The position numbers and the translations under genes were made by a program. Positions 1 through 6,742 of a stretch of 64,000 nucleotides of DNA are shown here, piece by piece. The DNA is taken from NCBI GenBank assembly GCA_964430565.1, contig CAYSFD010000005.1:1-64000 (forward strand). Reading direction: 5' to 3'. Numbering within the stretch: the first letter of the stretch is position 1; each line of letters starts with the position of its first letter. A model generated the notes under the pieces. The model ran no database searches, had not been told where the DNA came from, and worked only from the letters and a program-made list of their open reading frames with translations. This DNA is from VBDM01 sp964430565 (GTDB lineage: Bacteria > Pseudomonadota > Gammaproteobacteria > Burkholderiales > SG8-39).

Positions 1-163
1 ACTTGTCCTCCCCGCCGCGCGGACCATTGGTATCGCGCAACCGGACCACCACTCGCTTGATCCGGTCGCTAATTCGGGTCAGCGCGAAGCGCAACCGCCG
101 CTCGGTGTGCTCCAAAAGCGGAGCGGTAAGTGGAAATCCCATGCCTTGGATGTCGATGCGCAT
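1..163 (-). CDS. HPF/RaiA-family ribosome-associated protein, N-terminal part (cut by window edge)
   Basis: The minus-strand frame starts at ATG 163 and runs off the left edge with 54 residues visible. It opens with MRIDIQGMGFPL and continues through an amphipathic helix rich in Arg to RVVVRLRDTNGPRGGEDK. That matches the beta-alpha-beta start of short HPF/YhbH proteins, where a DxNGxKGGxDK segment follows the second strand. Such proteins bind the 30S decoding region and hold ribosomes inactive under stress. An AG-rich stretch (AAAGAGAAAG) lies 5-14 bases upstream of the start. It diverges from a decayed nhaR start at 279, and a degenerate second copy of this gene lies at 2140-2283. The family call is fairly secure; the C-terminus is outside the window. 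Confidence 0.8.
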   Translation of the reverse strand, partial: MRIDIQGMGFPLTAPLLEHTERRLRFALTRISDRIKRVVVRLRDTNGPRGGEDK

Positions 164-278
164 GCTCGCTTTCTCTTTCTCAATCAATCACCGTTGCAGC
201 GAGTGTGGGGGTGCCGCGACCTGTTGTAAAATCGATTTATCATTAATTATTGATCGAATAAAACGAATGATTAGGGTG
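164..278. promoter_or_regulatory. Divergent promoter module, copy 1, with 26-bp TCGA dyad (232-257)
   Basis: This 115-bp spacer between the HPF-like start and the nhaR remnant aligns along its whole length with 2284-2399 and 6626-6742. Shared blocks are the purine-rich ribosome site of the leftward gene, GAGTGT at about 200-206, TCGATTTAT at 232-240 and the closing TCGA at 254-257. TCGA-N18-TCGA has identical spacing in all three copies. A LysR-type regulator reads rightward from the intact copy, so the dyad is a plausible autoregulatory operator; that function is inferred. Confidence 0.55.
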
Positions 279-350
279 ATGAATTTCGTGCGCTTTCGTT
301 CTTTTCGGTGGGTCGCCAAGGCGGGCGGCGCAAATCGCGGGGGGATCTGA
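279..350 (+). pseudogene. Decayed start of an nhaR-type LysR regulator (remnant 1)
   Basis: ATG at 279 opens a 23-codon frame ending in TGA at 348-350. The peptide begins MNFVRFRSFRWVAKAGG; the intact regulator at 6743 begins MNFKHLYYFWWVAKEGG. The match covers about 17 residues and then stops, so the HTH and effector domain are absent. The DNA upstream of the ATG is also homologous to the intact locus, which makes chance similarity unlikely. It is a broken duplicate of the nhaR 5' end; whether the short peptide is translated is unknown. Confidence 0.7.
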
Positions 351-618
351 GCCGATGAAATCGGGCGGCTGCACCGCACGGTGCTGCGCTACACGGGCGC
401 GCGCGGTCCGCTGCGCGCTGTGGACAGCCGGCCTGGGGCGGTACGTGAGTTGCCCACCGCGCGCCGGCGTTCATCAATTTCTGATAGAGAATGCTGATAC
501 GGGCCTTCGGCCCGACCACCCGTCCGAGCAGTACGTGGCGTCCATCAAACGGGGACCGGTTCAGTGTCCATCGGTTCCCCGTATTGACACACGGCGATGC
601 CGTGGACGCAGCATTACG
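351..618. other. Non-coding gap with hairpins
   Basis: No credible gene is seen here; the open frames are low-complexity shadows. Two hairpins are present. CGGGCC (500-505) pairs with GGCCCG (509-514), and GGGGACCGGT (551-560) pairs imperfectly with ATCGGTTCCCC (570-580). The second lies just beyond the stop of the leftward DUF2934 gene and could end its transcript, though no clear U-run follows it on the minus strand. Confidence 0.4.
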
Positions 619-1119
619 TCATTTGAAACGGGAGGCCATCTGTTCGATCGTCTGTCGCAACTCCTGCCAGAGTTTCTCTGCCCCGCCTTTCAAATCGTCC
701 CACGCAGCCTCGGAACGATCTCTCAATTCTCGTAACTTTTCGTCGGCGACCGCCCGCTTTTCAGCGAGTGCTTCGATCTGCTTTTCGTACTCGGCCCGAA
801 CGGTCCGCTTGGTTCTGCGTGCTTTATCGGTAAGTTCTTCGAGTCTGGCATCTAATCCCCGCAGTTCCATTTCGAGCCGGTCCAGGAATGCTCTTTTGTC
901 GGCGCCTTGCGCCTGCTTTGGGGACATAAGTGACTGCTCGAGTATGCGATCGATTTCTGCCTCGGCCTCCCGCCAGTCGGTGGCCGGGTCGCCATCCCGA
1001 AACGCCCGGCGTTCGGCGCGATAATATGCGGCTGTGGCGGTCATCTGATGGCGCTGTTTGTCCGTGATGATGGCGGTTCCGGACGTATCAACAACGGATC
1101 GCAAAGGTGTTTTATCCAT
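619..1119 (-). CDS. DUF2934 domain protein with C-terminal coiled coil
   Basis: The product is 166 residues from ATG 1119 (MDKTPLRSVVD). I chose this start over an upstream extension because DUF2934 homology begins soon after it and the extension overlaps the end of the GlgC-like gene. Residues about 28-55 carry the DUF2934 signature: aromatic YYRAERR followed by DGDPATDWREAEAEI. The rest, about 65-160, is a highly charged Glu/Arg/Lys helix with leucine spacing typical of a coiled coil. The family has no established biochemical role and is often found beside stress and storage genes in proteobacteria. It follows the GlgC-like gene on the same strand after 43 bases, so co-transcription is possible. 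Confidence 0.75.
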   Translation of the reverse strand: MDKTPLRSVVDTSGTAIITDKQRHQMTATAAYYRAERRAFRDGDPATDWREAEAEIDRILEQSLMSPKQAQGADKRAFLDRLEMELRGLDARLEELTDKARRTKRTVRAEYEKQIEALAEKRAVADEKLRELRDRSEAAWDDLKGGAEKLWQELRQTIEQMASRFK

Positions 1120-1162
1120 GGGTGCTCTCACTAATTTACGGCGCAAATTCTCGCAGGCGATT

Positions 1163-2143
1163 TCATCCGAAGAGCGGCGCGTTCGTGCTCGCTCCCGTTG
1201 CGATATGTCGCGTTGCCGCCAAATCCTTTGCGGCCGGCGGTGCAACGCGTCTTCGCACGCGGTAAGCGTCGCTGTGGATCGGCCATTCAGCATTCACGAG
1301 ACTGAAGCGTGGCAACGGCCCGAGGACATCGCGCTGCGCGGCCTGGTAGGCATGGATCGTGCCGATGTCGCGCCAGTAGCCACGCTCTTCGTACGGCTGA
1401 ACCCCGGATACCCTGTTGTTCGCAAAGTCGTAAGCCCATACACAGCGGCAACGCGGCAGCAGCGGCATGATGTCACGGCCGAAGTCCGTATCGCCATGCC
1501 GGTCGGCCTCCTTGAGCAACTCCACCAGAACCCCCGGGTTGAATAGGTAGTTGCCCATCGACGCATAGGCACGATCAGGGTCGCTCGGAATTGGCGTCGG
1601 ATGCTCCGGCTTTTCCTGAAACGCGCGGACTTTCCCTGCGGGGTCCACCGCCATGATCCCGAAGGCGGACGCGTGTGCGATCGAAACTGGAACCGCTGCT
1701 ACGCTTATCTCGGCGCCACGTTCCTGATGAAACTTGGCCATTTGCCGGACGTCCATGCGGTAGACATGATCGGCGGCAAACACGGCTACCAGATCGGGCT
1801 TGTGCTGCTTGATAAGATGGATGTTCTGATAGATCGCGTTCGCGGTACCTCCGAAGGATCCGGCCATACCGTTAGTTTCCCCGCGTACCACGGTTATTCC
1901 CGGTTCCCGACCCCGGGGGGACCATGGCGCCCATGCGGTGAGGATATGTTCAATGAGCGATCGCGGTTTGTATTGCACCAGCACGTAAATCGGCGAGATC
2001 TGCGAATTGACGAGATTGCTGAGCACGAAATCAATGATGCGGTAACCCGCTGCGAACGGTAAAGCCGGCTTAGCGTGCTTGGCGGTCAGCGGACGTAACC
2101 GGACTCCTTCACCACCAGCCAGGACCATTGCGAGAATCTTCAT
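1163..2143 (-). CDS. GlgC-like ADP-glucose pyrophosphorylase, lacking the C-terminal beta-helix domain
   Basis: The 326-residue product starts at ATG 2143, with AAAGGAG 8 bases upstream. Residues 1-25 carry the nucleotidyltransferase signature (LAGGEGVRLRPLT, then KPALPF). Further in are the GlgC-typical stretches IIDFVLSNLVNS, GTANAIYQN, FAADHVYRMD, ASMGNYLF and ERGYWRDIGTI. These fit glucose-1-phosphate adenylyltransferase, which makes ADP-glucose for glycogen. Full GlgC is about 420 residues. Here homology ends near NAEWPI (about residue 285) and is replaced by an Arg-rich tail, so the left-handed beta-helix used for oligomerisation and allostery is missing. I could not find that domain in the other frames downstream. 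It is either a truncated relic or a free catalytic domain; activity is uncertain. Confidence 0.75.
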   Translation of the reverse strand: MKILAMVLAGGEGVRLRPLTAKHAKPALPFAAGYRIIDFVLSNLVNSQISPIYVLVQYKPRSLIEHILTAWAPWSPRGREPGITVVRGETNGMAGSFGGTANAIYQNIHLIKQHKPDLVAVFAADHVYRMDVRQMAKFHQERGAEISVAAVPVSIAHASAFGIMAVDPAGKVRAFQEKPEHPTPIPSDPDRAYASMGNYLFNPGVLVELLKEADRHGDTDFGRDIMPLLPRCRCVWAYDFANNRVSGVQPYEERGYWRDIGTIHAYQAAQRDVLGPLPRFSLVNAEWPIHSDAYRVRRRVAPPAAKDLAATRHIATGASTNAPLFG

Positions 2144-2283
2144 GAGGTGAGCTCCTTTGGTGAGCACTGGCGCAGAACCAACTTCGATAGCGAGTAGCCA
2201 CGGGCCACGAAACGGTGGGAAACGTTGAGCAGGCAGGCGGAGCGATGAGTGGGAATCCCAACGCGCTGGATGTCAATTCGCAC
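2140..2283 (-). pseudogene. Degenerate HPF/RaiA-like copy (remnant 2)
   Basis: From GTG 2283 the frame reads VRIDIQRVGIPTHRSA, matching the first 16 or so residues of the HPF-like protein at 1-163. Similarity then fades, the conserved DxNG/GGxDK segment never appears, and the frame ends in TGA overlapping the ATG of the GlgC-like gene (ATGA). The upstream purine-rich ribosome site (GAGGAGAGG) is retained. The GlgC-like ribosome site lies inside this frame, so residual translation could couple the two genes. This is a decayed paralogue rather than a working hibernation factor. Confidence 0.65.
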
Positions 2284-2399
2284 GCTCAGCCTCTCCTCGT
2301 CGATCAACGCACTGTGGGGCCGAGTGTGGAGATGATGCAACCTCGTGTTAAGTCGATTTATCCATAAGGATTGCTCGAATAAACGGAAGTATCAGTGCG
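2284..2399. promoter_or_regulatory. Divergent promoter module, copy 2, with 26-bp TCGA dyad (2353-2378)
   Basis: This 116-bp spacer is homologous to 164-278 and 6626-6742. Conserved blocks include CACTGTGG at about 2309-2316, GAGTGT at 2320-2325, TCGATTTAT at 2353-2361 and TCGA at 2375-2378. Both flanking genes are decayed, but the spacing between start codons and between the two TCGA boxes is kept. Confidence 0.55.
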
Positions 2400-2534
2400 A
2401 TGAATTCAAAGCACTTGCACTATTCTTGGCGGCTCGCCAAGGCGGGTGGCCGCGCGATCGGGTTCCGGGTGGGCGAGGTCGATTCCGTTCCGAAGACCAT
2501 CGCCTGTCGGCTGATTGAACCAGCGACGGCGTAG
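2400..2534 (+). pseudogene. nhaR-type regulator with large internal deletion (remnant 2)
   Basis: ATG 2400 opens a 44-residue frame ending at TAG 2532-2534. Residues 1-17 (MNSKHLHYSWRLAKAGG) match the N-terminus of the intact regulator at 6743. Residues about 21-43 (GFRVGEVDSVPKTIACRL) match its residues about 94-117 (EFRVGVADAVQKTIAYRL). The roughly 75 residues between, which hold most of the helix-turn-helix and linker, are gone without breaking the frame. It cannot bind DNA as a normal LysR protein. Whether the in-frame mini-protein is made is unknown. Confidence 0.75.
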
Positions 2535-2765
2535 TTCCCCTCGCTCACCGAGCCATCGTGGGCGGCTATCGAGGTCGCCTCAGCCTAATCCGCCAGGCGC
2601 CCAAGCGGCAACCCGGGCCGCTTCATGCCGATGTTCGCCGTGCCATGCTGCATGAGCGGCGCCACACCCCCGGCCGGAGTACGCCGACAGATCATTCAGG
2701 GTCTTGCCAGCTCCTTTATGGCCATGCATGCCTCGCATTCCATAGACCGACGCAGCGCAAGAACT

Positions 2766-3002
2766 TCAACGCCGCGTGACCTTCCACTTGAGTTGAAACT
2801 CGAGTTCCTCTTCCCCGGCCCCGCGCTCGTGCTCAATATTGATGATCGCCTGCTTCGGCACGGTGATGCGCGTCCCTGCCAACTGGAGTCGAAACCGCTT
2901 GCTGCGTTCCAGGACATCAGCCAGTCGGCGCAGCTTGGCGATGAAATCCTTCTTTGGATAAACCTTCTCGATGTCCCGCTTGCGTACTGTTCTTGAACCC
3001 AC
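2766..3002 (-). CDS. Amphi-Trp domain protein
   Basis: The 78-residue product starts at GTG 3002, chosen because a strong AAGGAGG lies 8 bases upstream. A longer ATG frame from 3050 has no such signal. The body reads RDIEKVYPKKDFIAKLRRLADVLE, then strands FRLQLAGTRITVP and IINIEHERG, ending in EEELEFQLKWK. This is the amphi-Trp domain pattern: a small beta-sandwich with an acidic stretch and a closing tryptophan strand. Its biochemical role is not established. It lies 67 bases downstream of the TerB-DUF697 gene on the same strand and probably shares its transcript. Confidence 0.75.
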   Translation of the reverse strand: MGSRTVRKRDIEKVYPKKDFIAKLRRLADVLERSKRFRLQLAGTRITVPKQAIINIEHERGAGEEELEFQLKWKVTRR

Positions 3003-3069
3003 CCCGGTAACCTCCTTATGTTTTTCCTGCCCTTGCCGAACGGGCAACATGCTCGATTTGGCTTGAATG

Positions 3070-4056
3070 TCATGCCCCGCGCACCAGCGCCATGATCTGG
3101 GTTGCGTCGATCGTGCTCGCCTTCTGTTCGATCTGCGGCAGGTATTGCGCCTGCAACTGCTTCGCCGGACCGAGCAGATTCCGGTAGGTATCCCGCAGCA
3201 CGGCGGTGCTCATCTGCCGCCCGCCCGCGTAGTAGCGTTTCGCGATCTGGCCAAGCGCGTAAGTGGTAGCGAACGAGAATGCGACACCGGTAGCCGCGCC
3301 GCCGGCGCTGCCGGCCATGCGGCCTGCCGCGCGCCCGAGCAGGCCGCCGAGCAGCTTGCGACCGATCTGCTCGAGGTATTGCGAGGTGAGGCCTACGCCC
3401 ACGGTAGCGAGGAATTCCTTGATGTGGCCCTTGTCAAGATCAACGCCGTAAGCCTGGCCGATGCGGTACACCATCTTGATCTGCAGCGGAATGATGGCCA
3501 TCGACGCCCACGACTGCGGCAACAGTTCCAGTGCGCCGTTCAGAATCGAATAGGTGAGAATCGATTTATCCATCTCGGCTTCGGATACATTCGGTGCCCC
3601 GGCCACCGCGGGTCCGGAGGCCGCGCCTTGATCGGGACGGGGCGCCGCCGTCGCTGCGTCGGATGACTCGACCAGGGGCACGTCGGCCAGCGCCTCGGCC
3701 TCGCGTTCCACGGTCGCGATTTGCGCTGCATCGAGGCCGAGCGAGGCCTTCAGGTCGGCGAGGAATCGGCGCTCGGCATCGCTCTGCCTGCCGTCGGCAT
3801 CGCACACGCAGACCGCCATTTCGTAGGCGAGCTGGCGGTGATTGGGGTCGTCGAGCGCAACGGCAGCGCCGGCGACGGATACACGCCTGAGCAGCACATC
3901 CTGATACAGGCGCGCGAGGTCGGGGGCGCTCGCCTCGTTGGCGAGCGATTCGGCAAGTTGGCGAATCCGCTCCCGTTCGCGGTCGTCCTTGCCGCCGTCG
4001 GCAAAGGCCGCGAGCAAGGCGATGGCAAGAATGGATTTTTGCTGTTCAGAATTCAT
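3070..4056 (-). CDS. TerB-like / DUF697 (YcjF-type) fusion protein
   Basis: The 328-residue protein has two parts. Residues 1-125 resemble a tellurite-resistance TerB helical domain (AFADGGKDDRERERIRQLAES, later CDADGRQSDAERRFLADL), whose repeated acidic D-x-D-G turns suggest metal binding. After an Ala/Pro-rich linker at about 130-160, residues 165-300 are a DUF697-like helical membrane-associated domain with Gly-rich hydrophobic stretches (GRKLLGGLLGRAAGRMAGSAGG, shortened here to LLGGLLGRAAG). Such fusions are usually annotated as stress or envelope proteins of unknown mechanism. The gene lies downstream of terC on the same strand, within a TerB/TerC-rich cluster. Confidence 0.7.
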   Translation of the reverse strand: MNSEQQKSILAIALLAAFADGGKDDRERERIRQLAESLANEASAPDLARLYQDVLLRRVSVAGAAVALDDPNHRQLAYEMAVCVCDADGRQSDAERRFLADLKASLGLDAAQIATVEREAEALADVPLVESSDAATAAPRPDQGAASGPAVAGAPNVSEAEMDKSILTYSILNGALELLPQSWASMAIIPLQIKMVYRIGQAYGVDLDKGHIKEFLATVGVGLTSQYLEQIGRKLLGGLLGRAAGRMAGSAGGAATGVAFSFATTYALGQIAKRYYAGGRQMSTAVLRDTYRNLLGPAKQLQAQYLPQIEQKASTIDATQIMALVRGA

Positions 4057-4141
4057 TGCGGTACTCCGATTCGGTCAGGGTTTAATGATTGAACACATCC
4101 GTCAACTTCAGCCCGGCGCCTTCCCTCGCAGCCCGGGCCGG

Positions 4142-4327
4142 TTAGTGCACCACCGCCATCATCATCAGCATCGACGGGATGACGATCATCGGGTAGCCCA
4201 ACTGGGTCATGCCGCTGAGTTGCTCGTTGAACGCCTCACTGCCGACGGCGCTGGTGACGATCGAGGCGCTTAGTGGGTGCGCTTGAATGCCGCGCCAGCA
4301 GCGCAGCGTGCTGAGGGCCGTGTTCAT
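4142..4327 (-). CDS. Small hypothetical protein overlapping the terC stop
   Basis: A 61-residue frame starts at ATG 4327, whose ATGA overlaps the terC stop (4324-4326), the usual layout for translational coupling. The sequence begins MNTALSTLRCWRG. It ends in a hydrophobic segment with many methionines (IVIPSMLMMMAVVH), possibly one membrane-inserting helix. I do not recognise a family. It may be a real accessory peptide or the remnant of a longer gene. The overlap geometry and strand are its only support. Confidence 0.35.
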   Translation of the reverse strand: MNTALSTLRCWRGIQAHPLSASIVTSAVGSEAFNEQLSGMTQLGYPMIVIPSMLMMMAVVH

Positions 4328-5304
4328 CCGGCCTCGCTGCGCTTGTACTGGTTGGGCCGCGGGCACAGCAGACTCGCCGCGATCGAAACAACAAGGATCG
4401 CGAACACCGTGCCGAGCATCCAGGGGATCGGAATCTTGTAAAGATCCATAGTCAGCATCTTCACGCCGATGAACATGACGATCGCCGCAAGCCCGTAGTT
4501 GAGCAGATGGAAGCGCTCGGCCATGTCGGCGAGCAGGAAGTACATCGCGCGGAGGCCAAGGATCGCGAAGATGTTCGATGTGAAGACGACGAACGGATCG
4601 GTGGTGACCGCGAAAATCGCCGGAATGCTATCGACGGAGAAGATCAGATCGGTGACCTCGACGAGCACCAGTACGAGAAACAGCGGCGTCGCGTAGCGAA
4701 GCCCCTCCTTCGTCACGAAGAAGCGCTGGCCGTGGTACGCCTCGGTGACACGCATGTGGCCGCGAATCCAGCGGATCACCGGGTTCTTCGCGAGGTCGGG
4801 CTGCTGGCCGCCGACGAGCAGCATCTTCACGCCAGTGGCGAACAGGAACAGACCGAAGACATAGAACATCCAGTCGAACTTCTCGATCAGCAACACACCG
4901 AGGTAGATAAGCACGGCGCGCATCAGGATCGCGCCGATCACCCCGTAAAGAAGCACTCGCTTCTGGAATTCGGGCGGCACGGCGAAGTACGTGAAGATCG
5001 TCACCCAGACGAAGACGTTTTCGGTGGCGAGTGCCTTCTCGATCAGGTAGCCCGTCACATATTCGATAGTCTTTGCGTTGGCGATCTCGCGGCCATGGAC
5101 TCCGTCCACGAACCACCAGTACCAGGCGGCGAATGCCATCGCCGCCACGAACCACACCGCGGCCCATGCGAGCGCCTCTCCGACCGGCACCTTGTGCTGC
5201 CCCTTCGCCTTGAGAAGCACGAAGTCGAGCACAAGGAACACCACGACGAGGAGGCTGAAGCCGAGGTAAAGGATCGGCGTGCCGGTATGTGCGATTTCGG
5301 TCAT
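4324..5304 (-). CDS. TerC/Alx-family integral membrane protein
   Basis: The 326-residue protein starts at ATG 5304 (MTEIAHTGTPILYLGF); a longer frame upstream overlaps the DUF2062 gene and lacks homology. It has about nine hydrophobic segments and the TerC signatures ATENVFVW near residue 90 and DLIFSVDSIPAIFA near residue 210, with acidic residues inside the membrane. Alx/TerC proteins are linked to manganese efflux, alkaline pH and tellurite tolerance; the substrate here is inferred. It sits between a DUF2062 gene and TerB-type genes on the same strand. The combination with the nearby NhaA suggests cation or pH homeostasis. Confidence 0.9.
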   Translation of the reverse strand: MTEIAHTGTPILYLGFSLLVVVFLVLDFVLLKAKGQHKVPVGEALAWAAVWFVAAMAFAAWYWWFVDGVHGREIANAKTIEYVTGYLIEKALATENVFVWVTIFTYFAVPPEFQKRVLLYGVIGAILMRAVLIYLGVLLIEKFDWMFYVFGLFLFATGVKMLLVGGQQPDLAKNPVIRWIRGHMRVTEAYHGQRFFVTKEGLRYATPLFLVLVLVEVTDLIFSVDSIPAIFAVTTDPFVVFTSNIFAILGLRAMYFLLADMAERFHLLNYGLAAIVMFIGVKMLTMDLYKIPIPWMLGTVFAILVVSIAASLLCPRPNQYKRSEAG

Positions 5305-5461
5305 GAATGGTTTCTCACTTGCCTTCGGACTATGGCTTGAAGAAAGGTATGAACGCGCTTGGCCAGGACCGACAACGGCCGCCGGCATTCCGGCGCATCG
5401 AACTGAATGCGATCGTCGTTGGGCGAGCGACGCCAGTGTTGTCGCATGTCGAGACTGCTCG

Positions 5462-5977
5462 TCAATCGCTGGCCGGCGCCCGCCGTGCCGCGATGCGCAG
5501 CGACACACCAATGCGCCAGGCGAGGTGCACGCCGAAATAGGTGATGGTCGCCGCCGTGACCGCAAGGAGTGCGAGGCCGAGGAGCAGTGGCTCGCCCATC
5601 GCGCTGATCTTCGCGATCCAGCCGGCATCCACTGGGAGCCCGGGCAGCGGCGTTGCGTCGCCGAGCACGGCGGAGCCGACGTGGTACGCGGCCAGGACGA
5701 TAACCGGCGTTGTCAGCGGGTTCGAGACGAACGTCGCAAGCACCGCCGCCGGCAGATTGGCGCGCAGCCCGATCGCTACGACACCGGCGACGAGCGCCTG
5801 CCCGAGTGGCACCAGGATCCCAAAGAACATGCCAATCGCAAGACCTTTTGCGATGGCATGGCGGTTCACATGCCACAGCCACGGGCGGTCGAGGAGCGGT
5901 CCCATCCAGCGCAAACCGCGATGAGCGCGCATGGATGCCGGATCGGGCAGCCAGCGGCGGACAAATAAACGAACCAT
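5462..5977 (-). CDS. DUF2062 membrane protein
   Basis: The product is 171 residues. After a basic N-terminus (MVRLFVRRWLPDP) comes the DUF2062 core: RHAIAKGLAIGMFFGILVPLG, then ANLPAAVLATFVSNPLTTP, with three to four predicted membrane segments. The family is common in proteobacteria and is functionally uncharacterised; some members are fused to glycosyltransferases. It lies upstream of terC with a 157-base gap and is probably transcribed in the same direction from the TerB promoter. Confidence 0.8.
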   Translation of the reverse strand: MVRLFVRRWLPDPASMRAHRGLRWMGPLLDRPWLWHVNRHAIAKGLAIGMFFGILVPLGQALVAGVVAIGLRANLPAAVLATFVSNPLTTPVIVLAAYHVGSAVLGDATPLPGLPVDAGWIAKISAMGEPLLLGLALLAVTAATITYFGVHLAWRIGVSLRIAARRAPASD

Positions 5978-5996
5978 GCTTCGGCAAGCCCCCGCT

Positions 5997-6146
5997 TCAG
6001 AATTCGAACGGACGCCGGCGCGGCGACCGCCTCACTATCCGCCGCGGCGAGCGTGCGATGGAGTACACGAGAACGTCCGGCCCGAGAAGCCGTGCGGTGC
6101 CGAGCGCCACCAGCGCGTGCGCCGTGATGTACAACCAAACCATCAT
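5997..6146 (-). CDS. Small single-helix membrane peptide coupled to the TerB gene
   Basis: This 49-residue frame begins at ATG 6146 and overlaps the TerB stop by ATGA. Residues 1-20 (MMVWLYITAHALVALGTARL) form a hydrophobic segment and the tail is strongly basic, with many arginines. That topology fits a small inner-membrane peptide with a cytoplasmic positive end. No family is recognised. It ends 19 bases before the DUF2062 start, so it fits an operon, but it could be a chance frame in GC-rich DNA. Confidence 0.35.
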   Translation of the reverse strand: MMVWLYITAHALVALGTARLLGPDVLVYSIARSPRRIVRRSPRRRPFEF

Positions 6147-6625
6147 CGTAGCTCTCCCTCTGCCAGACCGTGACGGCCGCCGGCTCCTACACCGCGCTCG
6201 AGCGTGCAAACGGAAATCTTCATCTCGCGTTCGAGCACCTGCGGCGTCACGTTCCAGCGTTCCCACGCGCGCCGCACGAACTCGCGTTCGTCGGGTTCTA
6301 TGCCGTCGATTTCGGCAAGATAGAGTAGGAGCGCCGCGACGATGAGTTGCGTGGGGATGTCGTCGATCGCATCAAGCTCCGCGTTGACTCGCTTGGCGCT
6401 TGCGTTATGACCGGCCTCCATGCCGCCCGGCCGCTCGCCGAGGTAGTGCGAGAGCACCGCCAAGAAGCGGCCGCGCTCGATGCCGAGTATGCGTAGCGCG
6501 TCGGCGTCGTCGAGAAACTCCATCTCGCGCCAGTCGAGCCGCCCGTCGCGGGCGACTAGTGTCGCAATCAAGCGCGCGGCGGCTTCCGGGCTGTTGGTGC
6601 GATGGTTTCTGCGGATTCTGGACAT
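6143..6625 (-). CDS. TerB-family tellurite-resistance-type protein
   Basis: The 160-residue product starts at ATG 6625 with AAGGAAAG upstream. It is all-helical: PEAAARLIATLVARDGRLDWREMEFLDD near residues 13-40, and LLLYLAEIDGIEPDEREFVRRAWE near residues 105-128. The two D-G-x-hydrophobic-x(2-3)-E patterns are the acidic turns typical of TerB, a cytosolic partner of TerC with proposed metal binding. It diverges from nhaR across a 117-bp shared promoter. In the two decayed copies of that promoter the leftward gene is HPF-like instead. Confidence 0.75.
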   Translation of the reverse strand: MSRIRRNHRTNSPEAAARLIATLVARDGRLDWREMEFLDDADALRILGIERGRFLAVLSHYLGERPGGMEAGHNASAKRVNAELDAIDDIPTQLIVAALLLYLAEIDGIEPDEREFVRRAWERWNVTPQVLEREMKISVCTLERGVGAGGRHGLAEGELR

Positions 6626-6742
6626 ATTCAGTTCTTTCCTTGTTGGTCAATGCACTGTGGCAGGGAGTGTAAAGACGCTATTGCTTCGTGTAAAATCGAT
6701 TTATAATTGAATATAATTCGAGAAAACCGAAGGTTTTGCGCG
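6626..6742. promoter_or_regulatory. Divergent promoter module, copy 3 (intact), with 26-bp imperfect palindrome 6696-6721
   Basis: The dyad arms TCGATTTATA and TATAATTCGA match at 9 of 10 positions around a six-base centre. Two TATAAT-like hexamers (6702-6707 and 6712-6717) fall inside it, so a bound regulator would block or recruit polymerase. CACTGTGG and GAGTGT further left are shared with the other two copies. The LysR gene starts 22 bases after the dyad, consistent with autoregulation (inferred). Confidence 0.6.

Noticed and set aside
2535..2765. Possible gene fragment between the nhaR remnant and the amphi-Trp gene
   Set aside because: One minus-strand frame contains a coding-like stretch (GVAPLMQHGTANIGMKRPG), but no family could be assigned and it has no start or upstream continuation.
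5305..5628. N-terminal extension of the TerC protein
   Set aside because: It overlaps the DUF2062 gene and is Ser/Arg-rich; TerC homology begins at MTEIAHTG.
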